64,000 bases of DNA from Engraulis encrasicolus (GCF_034702125.1 NC_085866.1:20419815-20483814), one strand, 5' to 3'. Numbered from the stretch's first letter, positions 25,079-39,089 are shown. Translations and numbers: made by a program. Notes: generated from the letters alone by a model not told the origin.

Positions 25079-25609
25079 ATTTTTTTTAAAGGCACTATGG
25101 TGGTTACAATACAATAGGAGTCAGTTCTTTTTTGTATTCCATGTGCATACTGTACCATGCGCCTTCCATCATCACGAAAACATGGCACAATATCAGTGGC
25201 TCCTTCTGTAGGCACATTTTGCATGTTTCAGTTGAATAATATTTTTTGAAAAAAGGTTTGCACACTCCTTTGGATTTTTTCTTCTTTAAGTTATTTTTTC
25301 TTCTTTTTATTCATTCATTCATTGGCAATGACGTTTCGAGAGGTCGTTCGTTTACATTCGTTTACGTTCTTCCTTTCTTCTGGGTTATATCACCCATGGA
25401 AGTCGATGAGGGGGGACAAAGGGGTCAGTTGTCCCAGGCCCAGGGAGACAGGGGGCACAAAATTGGGTTTTCATTACGGTGTATGTATTGGATGGGGGAT
25501 CCTTACAGTTGACTTTGTCCTGGGCCCAGCAAAAGCTGTCAGTGGTCCTGATTTCACCTACTGTATGTTCATATCTTCCACATTTGTCGTTTTCCTCAAT
25601 ATATAAAAC

Positions 25610-25756
25610 ACGGTAGCCCTGGATGGCACCTTGTTCCAGAAGTCTGGAGTGATATCAGGGGGAGCGAGCGACCTGAAGGCCAAGGCGAGGCCATGGGACG
25701 AGAGGGCCATAGACAAACTCAAGGACAAGAAGGAGAAGCTGACCGATGAGCTCAAG
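25610..25756 (+). pseudogene. smc1a: SMC1 segment E13 (hinge end), acceptor lost
   Basis: [49 protein letters not shown]: 49 codons, the same length as in vertebrate SMC1A. Directly upstream is ATATAAAAC rather than AG, so the normal acceptor is destroyed. ARPWDE carries Pro where SMC1A has Arg. Donor GTACTG. Confidence 0.93.
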
Positions 25757-25909
25757 GTACTGTAGAGACGTGAACATGAACCCAGCCATTTCACACAAGT
25801 GCCATTAACCCATTGATGCTGGATGTTGCAAACAAATCATCAAAGTGATGTCTTGGGAAGATGCAATGGCAAGAATTGAATCACTTTCACAATTTAAAAA
25901 ATATATATT

Positions 25910-26013
25910 TTTATGGGCTTTTTGCTTTTATATTACAGTAGGATAGGAGTGAAACAGTAAGTGAGTTGGATAGGGAGATGGGGTAAGGGGGAGGTGTGAC
26001 ATGACCTAGGCCA
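25910..26013 (-). repeat. reverse tRNA-SINE fragment
   Basis: TTATGGGCTTTTTGCTTTTA, then GAGTTGGATAGGGAGATGGG, layout as in 29416-29592, decayed. Confidence 0.5.
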
Positions 26014-26807
26014 AGGGTTCTAAAACTTCACCATGACAAGGCCTCCCATATACCGGTAAATTCCAGCCAAGGTCCTCCTGACATGGGTCGTGCCACACTA
26101 CTTTTCTGTACACCCCCCTTCACAACTGTAGTCTAGGTCTGTGATAGCCAGGCCATGTGCTCCTAATGATGCAACATCGACCCAGGCGCCTGGAGCTGAA
26201 TGACGCAGCATTCAGGCTCATTAGATTTGAGATGTTTTTATAAAAAAATCTTGGTATGGTTGAGCTGAATGAACATTCTAATGCAAGATGGGGGTCGTAG
26301 TGTTTAAATGCAACTTCATGTTTTTATGTGCTTCAGAGGCTGAGATATTTAGGTTTTTATAGGCTAAGGGCAACTTTTCTTAAAAAAGGGCTGAGGAATT
26401 CAGCAGTTGTTTTTGCGGTTGCCCTAGACATCAATGGGCTAATGTAGTCCTATCACTATAATATGGAACTTATATTCACAACTCACACAACTTCAAAATT
26501 CACAACCCGCAACTGTAAATTCATTAATAATGCTATTTTTGCATTTTCTTTGATGACTCTACTTTGCCATAGGCCCAATTAGTAAGTAAAGCTTGATCTG
26601 TCCTACATCTGTAGTCAAAAACATGTAGGCCTAAATGGTAACCATGACAACTATAATAATAAGGTCAACGGTTAAATTACTGGTGCTATAATGTAAATCA
26701 ACTGCTTATTTTGTTCATGAAACTAAATCATGACACACATAAAACAAATCATAAAACACAAACAGGAGATAAATCAGATTATGTAAGTGCCGTTATCGCT
26801 TACATAA

Positions 26808-28310
<1,503 letters not shown>

Positions 28311-28543
28311 AAGATGGTATTTACACTGTACATATGATACGTAACTCTAACCCTGTGTCTTTTTAGATGCGTCCTAGTATCTCTATAAGAGGGTATGTCC
28401 ATCCGTCGGTCCGACCATCTGTCCGTCTGAAACGCTTTCTTTCAATTCAAATTCCCTGCTGTGTCCTCAAGGCGACAGTACATAGACGGATGCATCTTTG
28501 TCCGCCTGTCAGACTTGTTACCTGATGTACTGTGTTTTTGTAG

Positions 28544-28657
28544 AAGTCCAAACTGGAGAGCGAGCTTGCCAACTTTGGTCCCCGTATCAATGACATCAAG
28601 AGGATCATCCAGTCACGCGAGAGGGACATCACAGAGCTGAGGGACCACATGAACGTG
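28544..28657 (+). pseudogene. smc1a: SMC1 segment E15
   Basis: Acceptor [45 protein letters not shown]. The Glu codon that normally opens this exon is missing, but the frame is kept. Donor GTATGA. Confidence 0.93.
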
Positions 28658-28937
28658 GTATGAGACACTGGGATTTCTTTATCACAGAGGTGGGGAACAT
28701 TTTTCATTCGAGGGGGCACTACAAATTCCTCCAAGGGACATAAAAGTCCTCCAAGGGCCGTATTATGAACATAGACCAGGATTTCCCCCTGGATATTTAA
28801 GGCAGCCACCTTCAAACCCCACCTTCTCTATGTCCCCTTAATATAACGTAATAATTGTATTGCAAATGTAATCTTTAAGATTCCTTTTCAAAATCTGTCA
28901 TTTTTTCATGTGAAGCTGCATTACATTGGTTAAAGAG

Positions 28938-29085
28938 AAAACACGCACATCCGTCTCAAAAAATAGGGTGCAGGACCAACAAAAATACCATGAAAAAATT
29001 GAATGAAAAGTCCGCGACACCAAGCTCCCGTTGCTCTTTTTAATGTAACGTTTCGGGCAGCATGCCCTTCATCAGACAAGCTGCA
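28938..29085. repeat. dispersed repeat with CGTTTCGGGCAGCATG motif
   Basis: ACACGCACATCCGTCTC, then CAGGACCAACAAAAATACC, then AACGTTTCGGGC, then CCTTCATCAGACAAG. Same general type as 45490-45650 (GACGAAGAC, CGAAACGTTG). Family not named. Confidence 0.5.
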
Positions 29086-29257
29086 TTACATTAACATTAA
29101 AATTATGTCAAGCGTTGGATAAAACAGCCTCAAGCGCCGTTAACAGCCCTCGAGACATACAGTAGGTTCGCTCCTGCTTTATTACAACACTTTTCTCTGA
29201 TATCCCACTATCGCTGACATCCCAGACTATGAAGTCATCTGTGTGTGTGCCCCTCAG

Positions 29258-29364
29258 GTAGAGGACGAGGTGTTTCTGGGGTTCTGCCAGGAGATTGGAG
29301 TGAGGAACATCAGGGAGTTTGAGGATGAGAAGGTCAAGAGGCAGAATGAAATAGCCAAAAAACG
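29258..29364 (+). pseudogene. smc1a: SMC1 segment E16
   Basis: Acceptor [41 protein letters not shown]. Open. Donor GTAAGC. Confidence 0.94.
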
Positions 29365-29415
29365 GTAAGCCTTCATTATACACATCCAAATGTACTTCTG
29401 ATTTCTGACTTTTTG

Positions 29416-29592
29416 GGGGGGCTTTTTGGCCTTTATTATTACAGGAGAGTGTGAGAGTAGACAGGAAATGATTGGGAGAGAGAGATGGGGCAGGGCTGGG
29501 AAATGACCCCGGCCGGACTCGAACCGGGGTCCCCGTGGGCAATGTAAGCCCAAATGTGGGGGGCTTAGCACGCTGTGCCACAGCGCCCACCC
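29416..29592 (-). repeat. reverse tRNA-derived SINE
   Basis: GGGGGGGCTTTTTGGCCTTT, then GACAGGAAATGATTGGGAGA, then CCGGCCGGACTCGAACCGGG, then tRNA-like sequence to GCGCCC. On the minus strand the B box is GGTTCGAGTCC, intact. The best preserved SINE in the window. Confidence 0.82.
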
Positions 29593-29604
29593 CCCCACTA
29601 TATT

Positions 29605-29853
29605 TGAAGGGTTTATTTGCAAAATGGTGTATCTCCATTTTTCGACTTTTGCATTTTATTATTGAAAATGACTGTTCAGAGGTCATATGACCCATGTGTG
29701 AATTCTTACCATTCAAATATTTTGAGAACATACTTTTTTAACCTATATAAAATGCATTTTGCAATGCAATTCAATGGAATGCCCAATACAAAATGTCAAT
29801 TTCCCAACATTCTATAAAATGGAGATACACCGTTTTGCAAATAAACCCTTCAT
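29605..29853. mobile_element. palindromic element (TGAAGGGTTTATTTGC ends)
   Basis: TGAAGGGTTTATTTGCAAAA, then GGTGTATCTCCATTTT, is mirrored at the right end by AAAATGGAGATACACCGTTT, then GCAAATAAACCCTTCA. Confidence 0.85.
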
Positions 29854-29999
29854 TTGTGTTTCTTAATGCGGAATTATCCATTTCTAGATCGATGTCTACA
29901 TAATAATCTACAGAATAAATAAAGTCAATGTCGGTCTAGTTCTTGCATCCTGTACACTTTAACTTCCCTCAATCATCTTTCTGGTAAATCCCTCTCCAG

Positions 30000-30141
30000 T
30001 CTTGAGTTTGAGACCCAGAAGACCAGGCTGGCCATTCAGCTGGACTACGAGAAGAAGCAGCTGAAGGAGGACCAGGAGAAAGTCACCATGTGGGAGCAGA
30101 CAGTGAAGAAAGACGAGACCGAAATAGAGCGACTTAAAAAG
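30000..30141 (+). pseudogene. smc1a: SMC1 segment E17
   Basis: Acceptor [54 protein letters not shown]. Open. Donor GTAGCA, followed at once by an (AAAG)n run. Confidence 0.95.
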
Positions 30142-30154
30142 GTAGCAGAGGAAT

Positions 30155-30156
<2 letters not shown>

Positions 30157-30197
<41 letters not shown>

Positions 30198-30215
30198 CAG
30201 AAAGAAAGAAAGAAG
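30157..30215. repeat. (GAAA)n microsatellite
   Basis: About 14 GAAA units with one interruption. Confidence 0.95.
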
Positions 30216-30856
30216 CCTGGCTGAGCAACCAGACAGTAAAGAAGAACAACACGACTCATATTCCATTCATTGAATGCTGGAAAGCTGACTTTAATTCATA
30301 AATAATTCAAGCAGCAGTATCAGCATCGGCTTCTGGGTAGAGTTATGCCTTCTCTTTTTCCCGCTTGTTATCGTAATGTTGTAGGGGCATTTATTATTGA
30401 AGGGGACATACAGTATACAAATATTCCTTTGTGAGGAGAAAAAACGTACATGATCCAGCTTACATTCTCTGCCGTTTGTCAAGCAACTAAACAAGTACAC
30501 AGGCACAACAAGTAATTGGTAGGAAATGTTGATCATTTTATTTGTAACGCTGCACATACCCACTGATATCAGACATCTTAACCTGCTGTAACTTCCACTC
30601 GCTATGCACTTTACCTCTATGCACTTTAACACTCAGGGTAATTTACCTGCTATCAAGGGACTGCTGGGACCCTTTCTGTCTATTGTTATGTCCACCCATA
30701 TTTATATTTACTGTATGTACCTTGCTGTTGTGTGCTTGTCAATTGTATGTATTTGATGTTGGGGATATGCCAAGAAAAAATCCTATTGACTTTGTCGACA
30801 TGGCAATAAACTTCTTGAACTTGAATCTATAACCCTGTCTTCAACTCCCTGTTTAG

Positions 30857-31054
<198 letters not shown>

Positions 31055-31576
31055 TAATGAAAATGTTCACCACAATCGCCACTACTGTGGTAAAGTGTGG
31101 GCTGTTATCCACTATCAATGGGCTTGGGGGCCCTAAGCGGCTGCCTGCCTTGCCTGGTGGCAAGATGCACCTCTGCAAGTACATACTGGCATTTGCATTT
31201 ACAAACACATACTGACATTTACATGTAGAAACTAGCATTTACTTGCCATTGCTTACATTCCGGAACTTGGCCCTGACTCAACTACAACTGCAACTACAGC
31301 AAAAAACAAAAAACAAAAAACTGACTGCAGTGGATGGTAATACAATGCAGTAAATACAACATACAAATCAAATAGACCGAAAGTGGTCAGGTGGTCAGTA
31401 CAATTTCAACTGTACAGCTCTTAACATTTACACTAAACAATTATGAGTAGAATTAACTGAACTGAAAATGTTACACTGACCAAGGGGGGAAATTAAGGGG
31501 GAAAACAGTATTTTTGAGTTATTTCAAACTCTTTAAGAGTTATAGTAACGCTGTTATTTCTACTGTGTGTTTGCAG

Positions 31577-31730
31577 AGAGCTGACCCAGCTGCAGAAGGA
31601 GGTGACGGCCATCGAGACCAAGCTGGAGCAGAAATGCAGCGATCGCCACAACCTGCTGCAGGCCTGCAAGATGCAGGACATCCGCCTGCCGCTCAGATCA
31701 GGCACTATGGACGACATCAGCCAGGGAGAG
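31577..31730 (+). pseudogene. smc1a: SMC1 segment E19
   Basis: Acceptor [57 protein letters not shown]. Open. Donor GTGAGT. Its 3' half is duplicated downstream. Confidence 0.94.
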
Positions 31731-31805
31731 GTGAGTTAACATACTGTATACCCCTTGGAGAGGTGAGTTAGACACAAGGAAATGATACCGTCACATAAGA
31801 CATAA

Positions 31806-31874
31806 TATGCAGGACATACGCCTCATGCTCAGATCAGGCACCATGGACGACATCAGCCAGGGGGAGGTGAGTTA
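31806..31874 (+). repeat. copy of E19 3' half and donor
   Basis: ATGCAGGACATACGCCTCAT, then GATCAGGCACCATGGACGAC, then ATCAGCCAGGGGGAGGTGAG is nearly identical to 31672-31735. A third, more worn piece is at 32799-32830 (GGCACCATGGATGACATTAG), and a flanking intronic phrase (GACAAGGAAATGATACTGTC) recurs at 32263. Confidence 0.92.
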
Positions 31875-31916
31875 AGATGATGATACACCAGGCAACTTTT
31901 TGAGCAACTTTTTTTC

Positions 31917-32068
31917 CAATCTTAATTGCGATAGGACAGTGGAGAACGAGACAGGAAAGGAGTGGTGAGAGAAAGATGGGGAAGGATCGGCAAATGACCC
32001 GGGCTGGAATCGAACCCGGCTCGCTGGCGTAGCAGCCCAGTACCCTACCGTTAGAGCCACGGCTGAGC
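31917..32068 (-). repeat. reverse tRNA-derived SINE
   Basis: ATAGGACAGTGGAGAACGAG, then ACAGGAAAGGAGTGGTGAGA, then CCCGGGCTGGAATCGAACCC, then a GTTAGAGCCACGG tRNA-like end. Confidence 0.8.
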
Positions 32069-32596
32069 CTTGAGCAACACTTTTGGGCAAGCTTACTCTA
32101 AGATTTTATAAGGACAGTTTATCACTACAGCACTTTTATCGGGAGAAATCGGATCCGAAGTAGAAAAATGTCCTTAGTCATTTTATTGGAAAATGTGGAG
32201 CCAATAATCTTGTTGCTCAGCAACGTTGCCCAAACAGTTGCCCTGTGTATCATCACCTGTAGGGACAAGGAAATGATACTGTCACAAAAGACATACAGTC
32301 AGACATGCTGTAAGTCACTTTACACACTCCACATACTGTATAATATAACCAAGGCCTACTGTTTCCAACCACTGTTCCTGTTAACTGTACTAAATGCATG
32401 TGACAGGTATTCAAATATTCTTGGTCATTTTAATATGTACACTTCATTCTGATCAGATCTATTCCGATCAGGGAAACAAGAGCCATATATACTGTACATA
32501 TAGCTAGACAGAGAAGTGGTAGTAGTGGTGTAGTAGCGTAATGTTTTAATTAAATATATTAATGTATAGTTTATTTACAGTATTCTCTATACTCTA

Positions 32597-32775
32597 GTTC
32601 AGGGTTTCCCAACCTTTTTTGTCTCACGTATCCCTTATGCCTTTTCTGTCGTGGCATGAGTACTCTCTGACCCATATCTCGTCTTCTATCCCAATGATAA
32701 TGCTCCATTCATTGTTATTATACAATTTTTACAAATACCCCCTGCAGTGTGCTTGCATACCCCTAGTAGTTCTAT
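32597..32775. repeat. hAT-type remnant (CAGGGTTTCCCAACC end)
   Basis: The left end CAGGGTTTCCCAACCTTTTT and a body with TACCCCCTGCAGTGTGCTTG are shared with 45676-45890. The right end is eroded. Confidence 0.55.
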
Positions 32776-33240
32776 TAATCTATAGTTAGAGATGTTCTTG
32801 GCACCATGGATGACATTAGCCTGGAGAGACAAGTCACTTACAGGAAAAATGCTTAAACACAAAGCACGTTTGGAAGCACATCTGGAAGCACACGTGTGCA
32901 GTGACCTATTTTTATGTATCTTTAATTAATCTTAAATTAAAGTTGTAATCTGCAGTTCATTTATGCAGTCAGTCACAGTAACAAAAAGCACACGTGGACA
33001 AGACGGTACAGTATGGAATGGCCCAATTTCATTTAGTCAGTTCGGTGGGTCTTGTCTTGTTATGCTTATGTAAAAAAGGATACAGTAAATCCATCAGAGG
33101 AAATTCACTGAGTTCACTTGCCCGTATGAGTGCTTGCTGTACAGCAAAATGCGCATGTTTGGCTTGGTAGCTGCAGGGATGGATCTATCCATTTTGGGGC
33201 CCTAGGTGAAATAGAAACATGGGGCCCTCAAAAGTCATTC

Positions 33241-35433
33241 TTTAAAGCGGAATTCACCTTTCAAACAATATTGTGCCCTATCTCTGTATTAGACCACATT
33301 ATAACAGGGGATTATGTAGCCACTGGATATAATATCTTTATATTAAATATAAAAGCTATTTATTGTTTTAGTAATGGTGATTTCAAGCGTCATCAAATCA
33401 CCGGAAGAAAAAATAACGACTACAATGCCATTAGAACGTTGCTGGGTGATTGGACGCGTCATCAAATCACCTCGGCATGACAGGCGGCATGGAACAGAAC
33501 AGCAGGCAGGCAGATAACACGTTTCGAGGATGGAGATATTTACATTGTCCGGATAATAAGCCTACTTCAAGTAGGCCTATAGGTTACTGCACAGTGGTAA
33601 AAGCCTTGGTGCATTCAATACAACTGCAAAAAAGTGTTGTCCGCATTGTTAATATGCGCTCATAGGCTATCGGAGCGCACCAGTCCACAATGTCTATGCC
33701 TGCCAAGTGTAGCCTATTAGGACTGCAAGTTGTAATAACACATGGTAGGCATTGCCTAAACTTTTTTTTTGTTTTTTTTGCTTTGCTATTAATTTTAATA
33801 TGCTATTAATATATATTTTTAAAAGCTTGCTGAATTATTTGAGGTCCGGTCCGGATCACAATGCAGCGGCCACGGACTCTCCGAGTCCTAATGGGCTAAA
33901 CAATAGGAGCTCGACAGTGAAGTTCTCTTTAATCGAATCAGGCTTTATTTTAATATTATTCAAAGTTATTTGATGGATTGCTGAAGGAGGCTGCGACCAT
34001 TTCTATCCTCAAACGTGGCGTCCTCCTTGCACTGCTGGCGATGTTCATGCTCCTCTTATAAGATAGGCTACGCAGTATACGCAGGTTGCAAACAAGGTAG
34101 CCATAAATGCATGCGCTGGCTATCATTACTGCACTTGGACTTGATTGCATTTAAACAACACGAGCAAGAACAAGGCACACTCAGGCAGGCTACTGAAATA
34201 TACTGTCAAGTCATTGTAGATTTCAGCTCACTCCCCAGGCAGTCATGGCCGCCTATTTTGCATAAATTATAAACACAGACTTCCTCTCGAGGGACAATTG
34301 AGACGCGAACGGACAAATCAAATTAAACACTTGGCCAAAGTAAGCGACGATAGCCTACATCTTCAAAATGCATGTCTAACCCAACACCTCCCTCAAACTG
34401 GCTAGATGGAGACGGTGGGGTGTCCCGATGCGCTATTTAGGCCTATGTGGGTTTGTAAGCTATGTTTCACGCAAGTCATTTCTTATCTTCTAAAAACAGA
34501 AAGCATAACCTGAACAGCTGAATGCCCAGAAATGCGTGCGCACGGTGCAACTTACCGAGGGGCGATTTTCCTTCCTGTTGCACTTGCATTAGAGTCAATT
34601 AATGGGATGAAGACCATTTTTAAAAGGCAGCCTGCACATTTGTTTTATTTAGGCCTATAAATGATCAATTCCCTCTGGCTTGTAGGCCTATTTGTTAGGG
34701 ACCAACAGCAGAGGTCCGGATGAAACGGCTTTTGGTCAAACACCAGCACGAGAGAGAGAGGGCGAGAAAGCGTGCGCTCTTTGATAAAGTTGGTTGAACG
34801 GAGACAAGTCCGCTTCGCCTTTGGATTTGATGGGATTAAACAGATAGACAGGCTAGGCTACTTCCTTCTTGAATGAGTATTACATTTATTTATTTTTTCA
34901 AAAATAGGCTAAATGTAAGGTTAGGCAAGCCTTCTCATTTTCCGTTTCAGCACTGATCTGAGGACAGCGACAGTTGCGACACGAGCTGCACTTCTCAACA
35001 GTTTGTTTTTCCATTCGCTTTTTATTCGCTGTTAGTAGCTATAGTTTGCGCAATGAGACCCAGTGAGGAAAATGCATGATTGTTATGTTTTTCAACAGTC
35101 TACATTAACAACATCAATCTGTCTCTCGGATATCAGCCTACATTTGTCAAAAAACCAGCCACGACTGCTGGCAGCGAGCACTGAGCAGCCAGAACGCAAG
35201 ATTCCTTCGAATTCGGTGACGCGTTAACCTGGCAACGATTACTTACTTTCCCGCAGTGCATTCTGGTTAACTGAGTACATTAAAATAGCTTTGGCAATCG
35301 CGGTTCAGCACATAATTGTATTAAATTAAACTAAATAATGCAAATTACTTCATTTTCTCATGTAAAATGCAAAATGAGGATAAATTACATGTGATAACAG
35401 CACACATTGCCCAGAGGTGAATTCCGCTTTAAA
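33241..35433. mobile_element. 2.2-kb element with perfect 19-bp inverted ends
   Basis: TTTAAAGCGGAATTCACCT at the left is exactly inverted as AGGTGAATTCCGCTTTAAA at the right. The ends contain TTTAAA, so a TTAA-type target is possible but not proven. The interior has no long ORF. It has several CG-rich patches (33840-33910, 34950-35230) unlike the flanking AT-rich intron. Confidence 0.75.
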
Positions 35434-36149
35434 CACGTCACCAATTGGCATGGAAGGTGACAGGGTGCTATTTTAGTGTTTTGTCTCGTAAACATCTTTG
35501 ATTACTTCACATAAGTGACAAAACAAAATCAGGACTACTTTTTTGTGTGTTTATCGCGACTTGTGTGACGGTTTGGGACCTGTATGGAGGGCAGATTTGG
35601 TTGGGGCCCTAGGCAATTGCCCAGGTTTGCTTAATGGAAAGTCTGTCTGTGGGGAGCTGTCCTTGGTCCTGACATGATTGAAGTGCAGATCATACAGAAT
35701 GCAGTTCCCCCTGCAGCCCCTATGGGTTTACAAGGCTTACATACTCTAGCCACCTAGTGAAATGGATGACTTTGCAATGCTGGTGTGCGTGACAGGTGAA
35801 TTAGGTATTAAATCTCTTAAACGAATGACTCCCTCCACCTCTACGAGTGTAAAGAGCGGGCCTGCATACTACTATAGAAGCCGCTAGAGAAATGGAGAAG
35901 TTTGCATTGCTGCTGCTGTGTGGATGACAGGTGAATGAGGGATTTAATCTTCTAGAGGAATGATACTTCCACCCCTAGGGACCCTATAGTGGGTCTATAC
36001 AGTACAGTATACTATAGCAACTAGTGAAATGGAAGAAAAAAGGAGAGCAGGTGGAAGAGAGGGATGGACAGACAGGGGGATGAGCATGAGTATGTTGATG
36101 GCTGTCAATCATCCTATAGGCTCCTCCCAAACTAGAAAACAATTATGTA

Positions 36150-37008
36150 CAGTGTTTCCCACAGAAATTTTGGAAACTATGGGGGCAGCCGGGATTTTTT
36201 TTTTTGTCCGGGGGGGGGGTCTTTTCACGCGGGCCTTTTGGGGGGTGGGGGGGGGGGGGGGTGTATTCGCGCAGTGTAAATGCAAAATGGCAAAACAATG
36301 AGTACAGTATGACATTGGCGCATGGAGAAACTATAGGCCTAGGCCTACATTTCAGCCATTTATATTTTGAGAAATAAGGCTGCATAATACACATGCAGGG
36401 GTCTATGTAATGAACGGAGCAGAGATAAGAATTTAAGATTACTGTGAAATTGTTAACGCATAAACAAAAAGGGTCTAAGAGGGTAGGCTATGCCTTTTCC
36501 CCACACACACATAGGCGTACACATTCTACATGAGGGGTGCTGGTCACAGGGCCAGTTTTTCAAAATTCCTCCCATTAAAAGGGCTGAACAACATATTACA
36601 CATTTATCTATATTCACATTCATTACACATTAATTTCTATATGCAGCCCGATGTCTCCTCTGCCTCGTCTATGAAGGCCTGTCACCTAACTCATTACAAC
36701 TGTAAAACAAAGCCTGGGGAGTGTTAGTAAACTCATCCCAACTGTCCCTTCTCTGAAGGTTTTTTTTATTGCTCCCAAACCGAAGTTAACTAGGCTACTA
36801 GGCTTTTGATCCCTCTGTCTTTCAAGCACTTGTGGTTTTCTCTATAGGATGTATTTACTCCAGGAGAAAAATGCGAATGAAATCGTTTTTTAAATCGTTT
36901 TGAGAAAAAAATGGCAATCGTTTTTTTTTTTTTAACATTTTCGGAAACTATGGCGGCCAAATTTAATCTATGGCGGTGCGCCATAGTTTCCTCAATGTAT
37001 GGGAAACA
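36150..37008. mobile_element. hAT-type element (CAGTGTTTCCCACAG end)
   Basis: The left end CAGTGTTTCCCACAGAAATT, then GGAAACTATGG, is inverted against CCATAGTTTCCTCAATGTAT, then GGGAAACA. 8-bp TSD ATTATGTA at 36142-36149 and 37009-37016. The last three bases of the right TIR (CTG) seem lost. Contains G-runs at 36208-36262. Confidence 0.85.
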
Positions 37009-37468
37009 ATTATGTAAGACTTAACAGTAGAAGCACGTGTGTGTGAGAGAAAGAGAGAGAAAGAGAGAGAATGAGGAAAGACAGAGTGAAAGAGGAAGAG
37101 AGAGAAGTGGGGTATAGAGAGAGAGAGAGAGAGGGAGAGAGCAGTCAATATCCATCTGCTCTGCTGTAGTGCTTCCTGCTGATTCATCTCCCTGTGTGGC
37201 GCACACTTAAGAGTTTTAATGTACACTACAGAGAGCCTTATGCAGTGTATTGTAGTGCAATGCAGTAGTGTAATGCTCTACCCCCTTAACGCATGTTTAA
37301 TGTTTTCAGCCCCACCCTCCACCCCATCCTTATGCAGTGTTTTTGAAGTGTTGCGTTTTTCCCCACCCTCCAGCTGAATTAACTCTATCTATCTGCTGAT
37401 TCACCACCCTACATGTAATGCGCACATGCATGCATGCACGCGCGCACGCATGCACGCGCGCGCGCGCG

Positions 37469-37611
<143 letters not shown>

Positions 37612-37862
37612 TTTTGATATTATTTACTGTTTTAATGTAGTAGTGCTTTTAACCCCACCACCCACAACCACCGCCCATCTGCATTAACACCATCTCTGGG
37701 CTGGTTCACCTCCTTCCCATGTAGCGGTTTAGCGGTTTACCACTCTCCCAACTGCAGAGAGAAGGAAGTGCTTCCTTCCTCTGTTAAAGCCATCACCAGA
37801 GAGAGAAGAAATGCTTCTTCTTGTGCTGAGGCCATGTCTCTGCTCTGCTGTGTGGCTCTCAG

Positions 37863-37973
37863 GGGGGCTCTCAGGTGGAAGAGTCTGCCAGCAGCCAGAA
37901 GGCCTCCAGCTCGGTGCACGCCAAAGAGGCCCTAATCGAGATCGACTACAGCAGCCTCTCAGAGGACCTGAAG
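37863..37973 (+). pseudogene. smc1a: SMC1 segment E20 (SQ-rich linker)
   Basis: Acceptor [44 protein letters not shown]. The SQ motifs (GSQ, SSQ) sit where SMC1A has its ATM-target SQ serines (human Ser957/Ser966 region). Open. Donor GTACTG. Confidence 0.9.
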
Positions 37974-38048
37974 GTACTGCGCAGTGGATACTGACATGCT
38001 GCATAGCATAGGCGGCATTTCAAGATACTGTATACTGTACATGTGTGC

Positions 38049-38272
38049 GGGACTCACTAGTTTGACGCCCTCTCGTGACTTCACATGGTAATCAAACATT
38101 TCAAACAAGCGATTTAAGGTTAGGGTTAGGTTTAGGGTTAAGGTTAGGGTTAGGGTTAAGGTTAGGGTTAGGTTTAGGGTTAGGGTTAGGGTTAAGGTTA
38201 GGGTTAGGATTAGGTTTAGGGTCGTATGACGTAAGCGGTAAGGCACGAAAGGGCGTCGAACTAGTGAGTCCC
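38049..38272. mobile_element. small element with GGGACTCACTAGTTTGACG ends and telomere-like core
   Basis: The left end GGGACTCACTAGTTTGACGC, then CCTCTCGTG, is inverted against CACGAAAGGGCGTCGAACTA, then GTGAGTCCC. It is flanked by ACATGTGTGC on both sides, a 10-bp duplication more like Mutator-type elements than hAT. The core (38116-38221) is a degenerate TTAGGG array. Confidence 0.85.
38116..38221. repeat. interstitial telomere-like (TTAGGG)n array
   Basis: About 17 units of TTAGGG with TTTAGGG and TTAAGG variants. Confidence 0.9.
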
Positions 38273-38738
38273 ACATGTGTGCAGTCTCTGATACTGTTTT
38301 CAGGCCGACAAGAAGGATACTGGTGTCCAACTGGGATGCTTACCTGTGAACCACACGCATTCGTACCGGGTTCTTTAGGACATGTGACTGTGTTACCTGG
38401 ATGTATCTGCTGACATCTACATTGTTGTCACGGGTTGCAGAGAAGTATTTTTCCATTTGCAACACTAATCAGCTCTCTGGTTCCCGAAAGCCAAACATGT
38501 CAGTTGGTTTGAGATTGGGTGCAGGATTTAAAAAAAAAAGCACAAAAAAAATACTATAATACGTAATGTAATAACGTACAAAAATAATAACGTACAAAAA
38601 AACTAAAATACGTAATGCAACACATAGAGAGTCGACTTTATATCTTCTAGATAGAATTTGGTCTCAGACTGCACTCTTAAGTGTTGAAGGTTTGTACTGT
38701 GAAGGTTAACTGCAGTGGTTAAGTAGGTGGCTTTAGAT

Positions 38739-38932
38739 CAGTGGTGTAGTCTATGAAGAACACAGGTATACGCAGTATACCCACCTCAAAATTTCAGGGA
38801 TTTCAGTATTTCCGCCTAAAATTGATTGATCCATTATTTAAGAATAGCAAAAATATTACACAGTATGCCAACCTCAAAAAATGCTCAAATATACAGTATA
38901 CCCACCACAAAAAAGTAGACTACACTGAGGTA
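38739..38932. mobile_element. CAGTGGTGTAGTCTA element, copy 1
   Basis: CAGTGGTGTAGTCTATGAAG start and GTAGACTACACTG end are inverted; internal repeats of CAGTATACCCACC. Second copy at 46453-46627. Confidence 0.78.
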
Positions 38933-39087
38933 CTGTATGCAGTCTCACAGCCTGAAGGTACTGTACACTATACATGTGCAGCCGTCTCTCAGTCTCAGGC
39001 TGCATGAAACATTCATTACTCCAAACGCTGGCACCGTACTGTACGCCATCACAGGCTGAAGGCTCAAGGCTCCAGTCAGTTGTCACA

Positions 39088-39089
<2 letters not shown>

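Noticed and set aside
29108..29731. 207-codon minus-strand ORF
   Set aside because: It is antisense to E16 and to a reverse SINE. No protein similarity.
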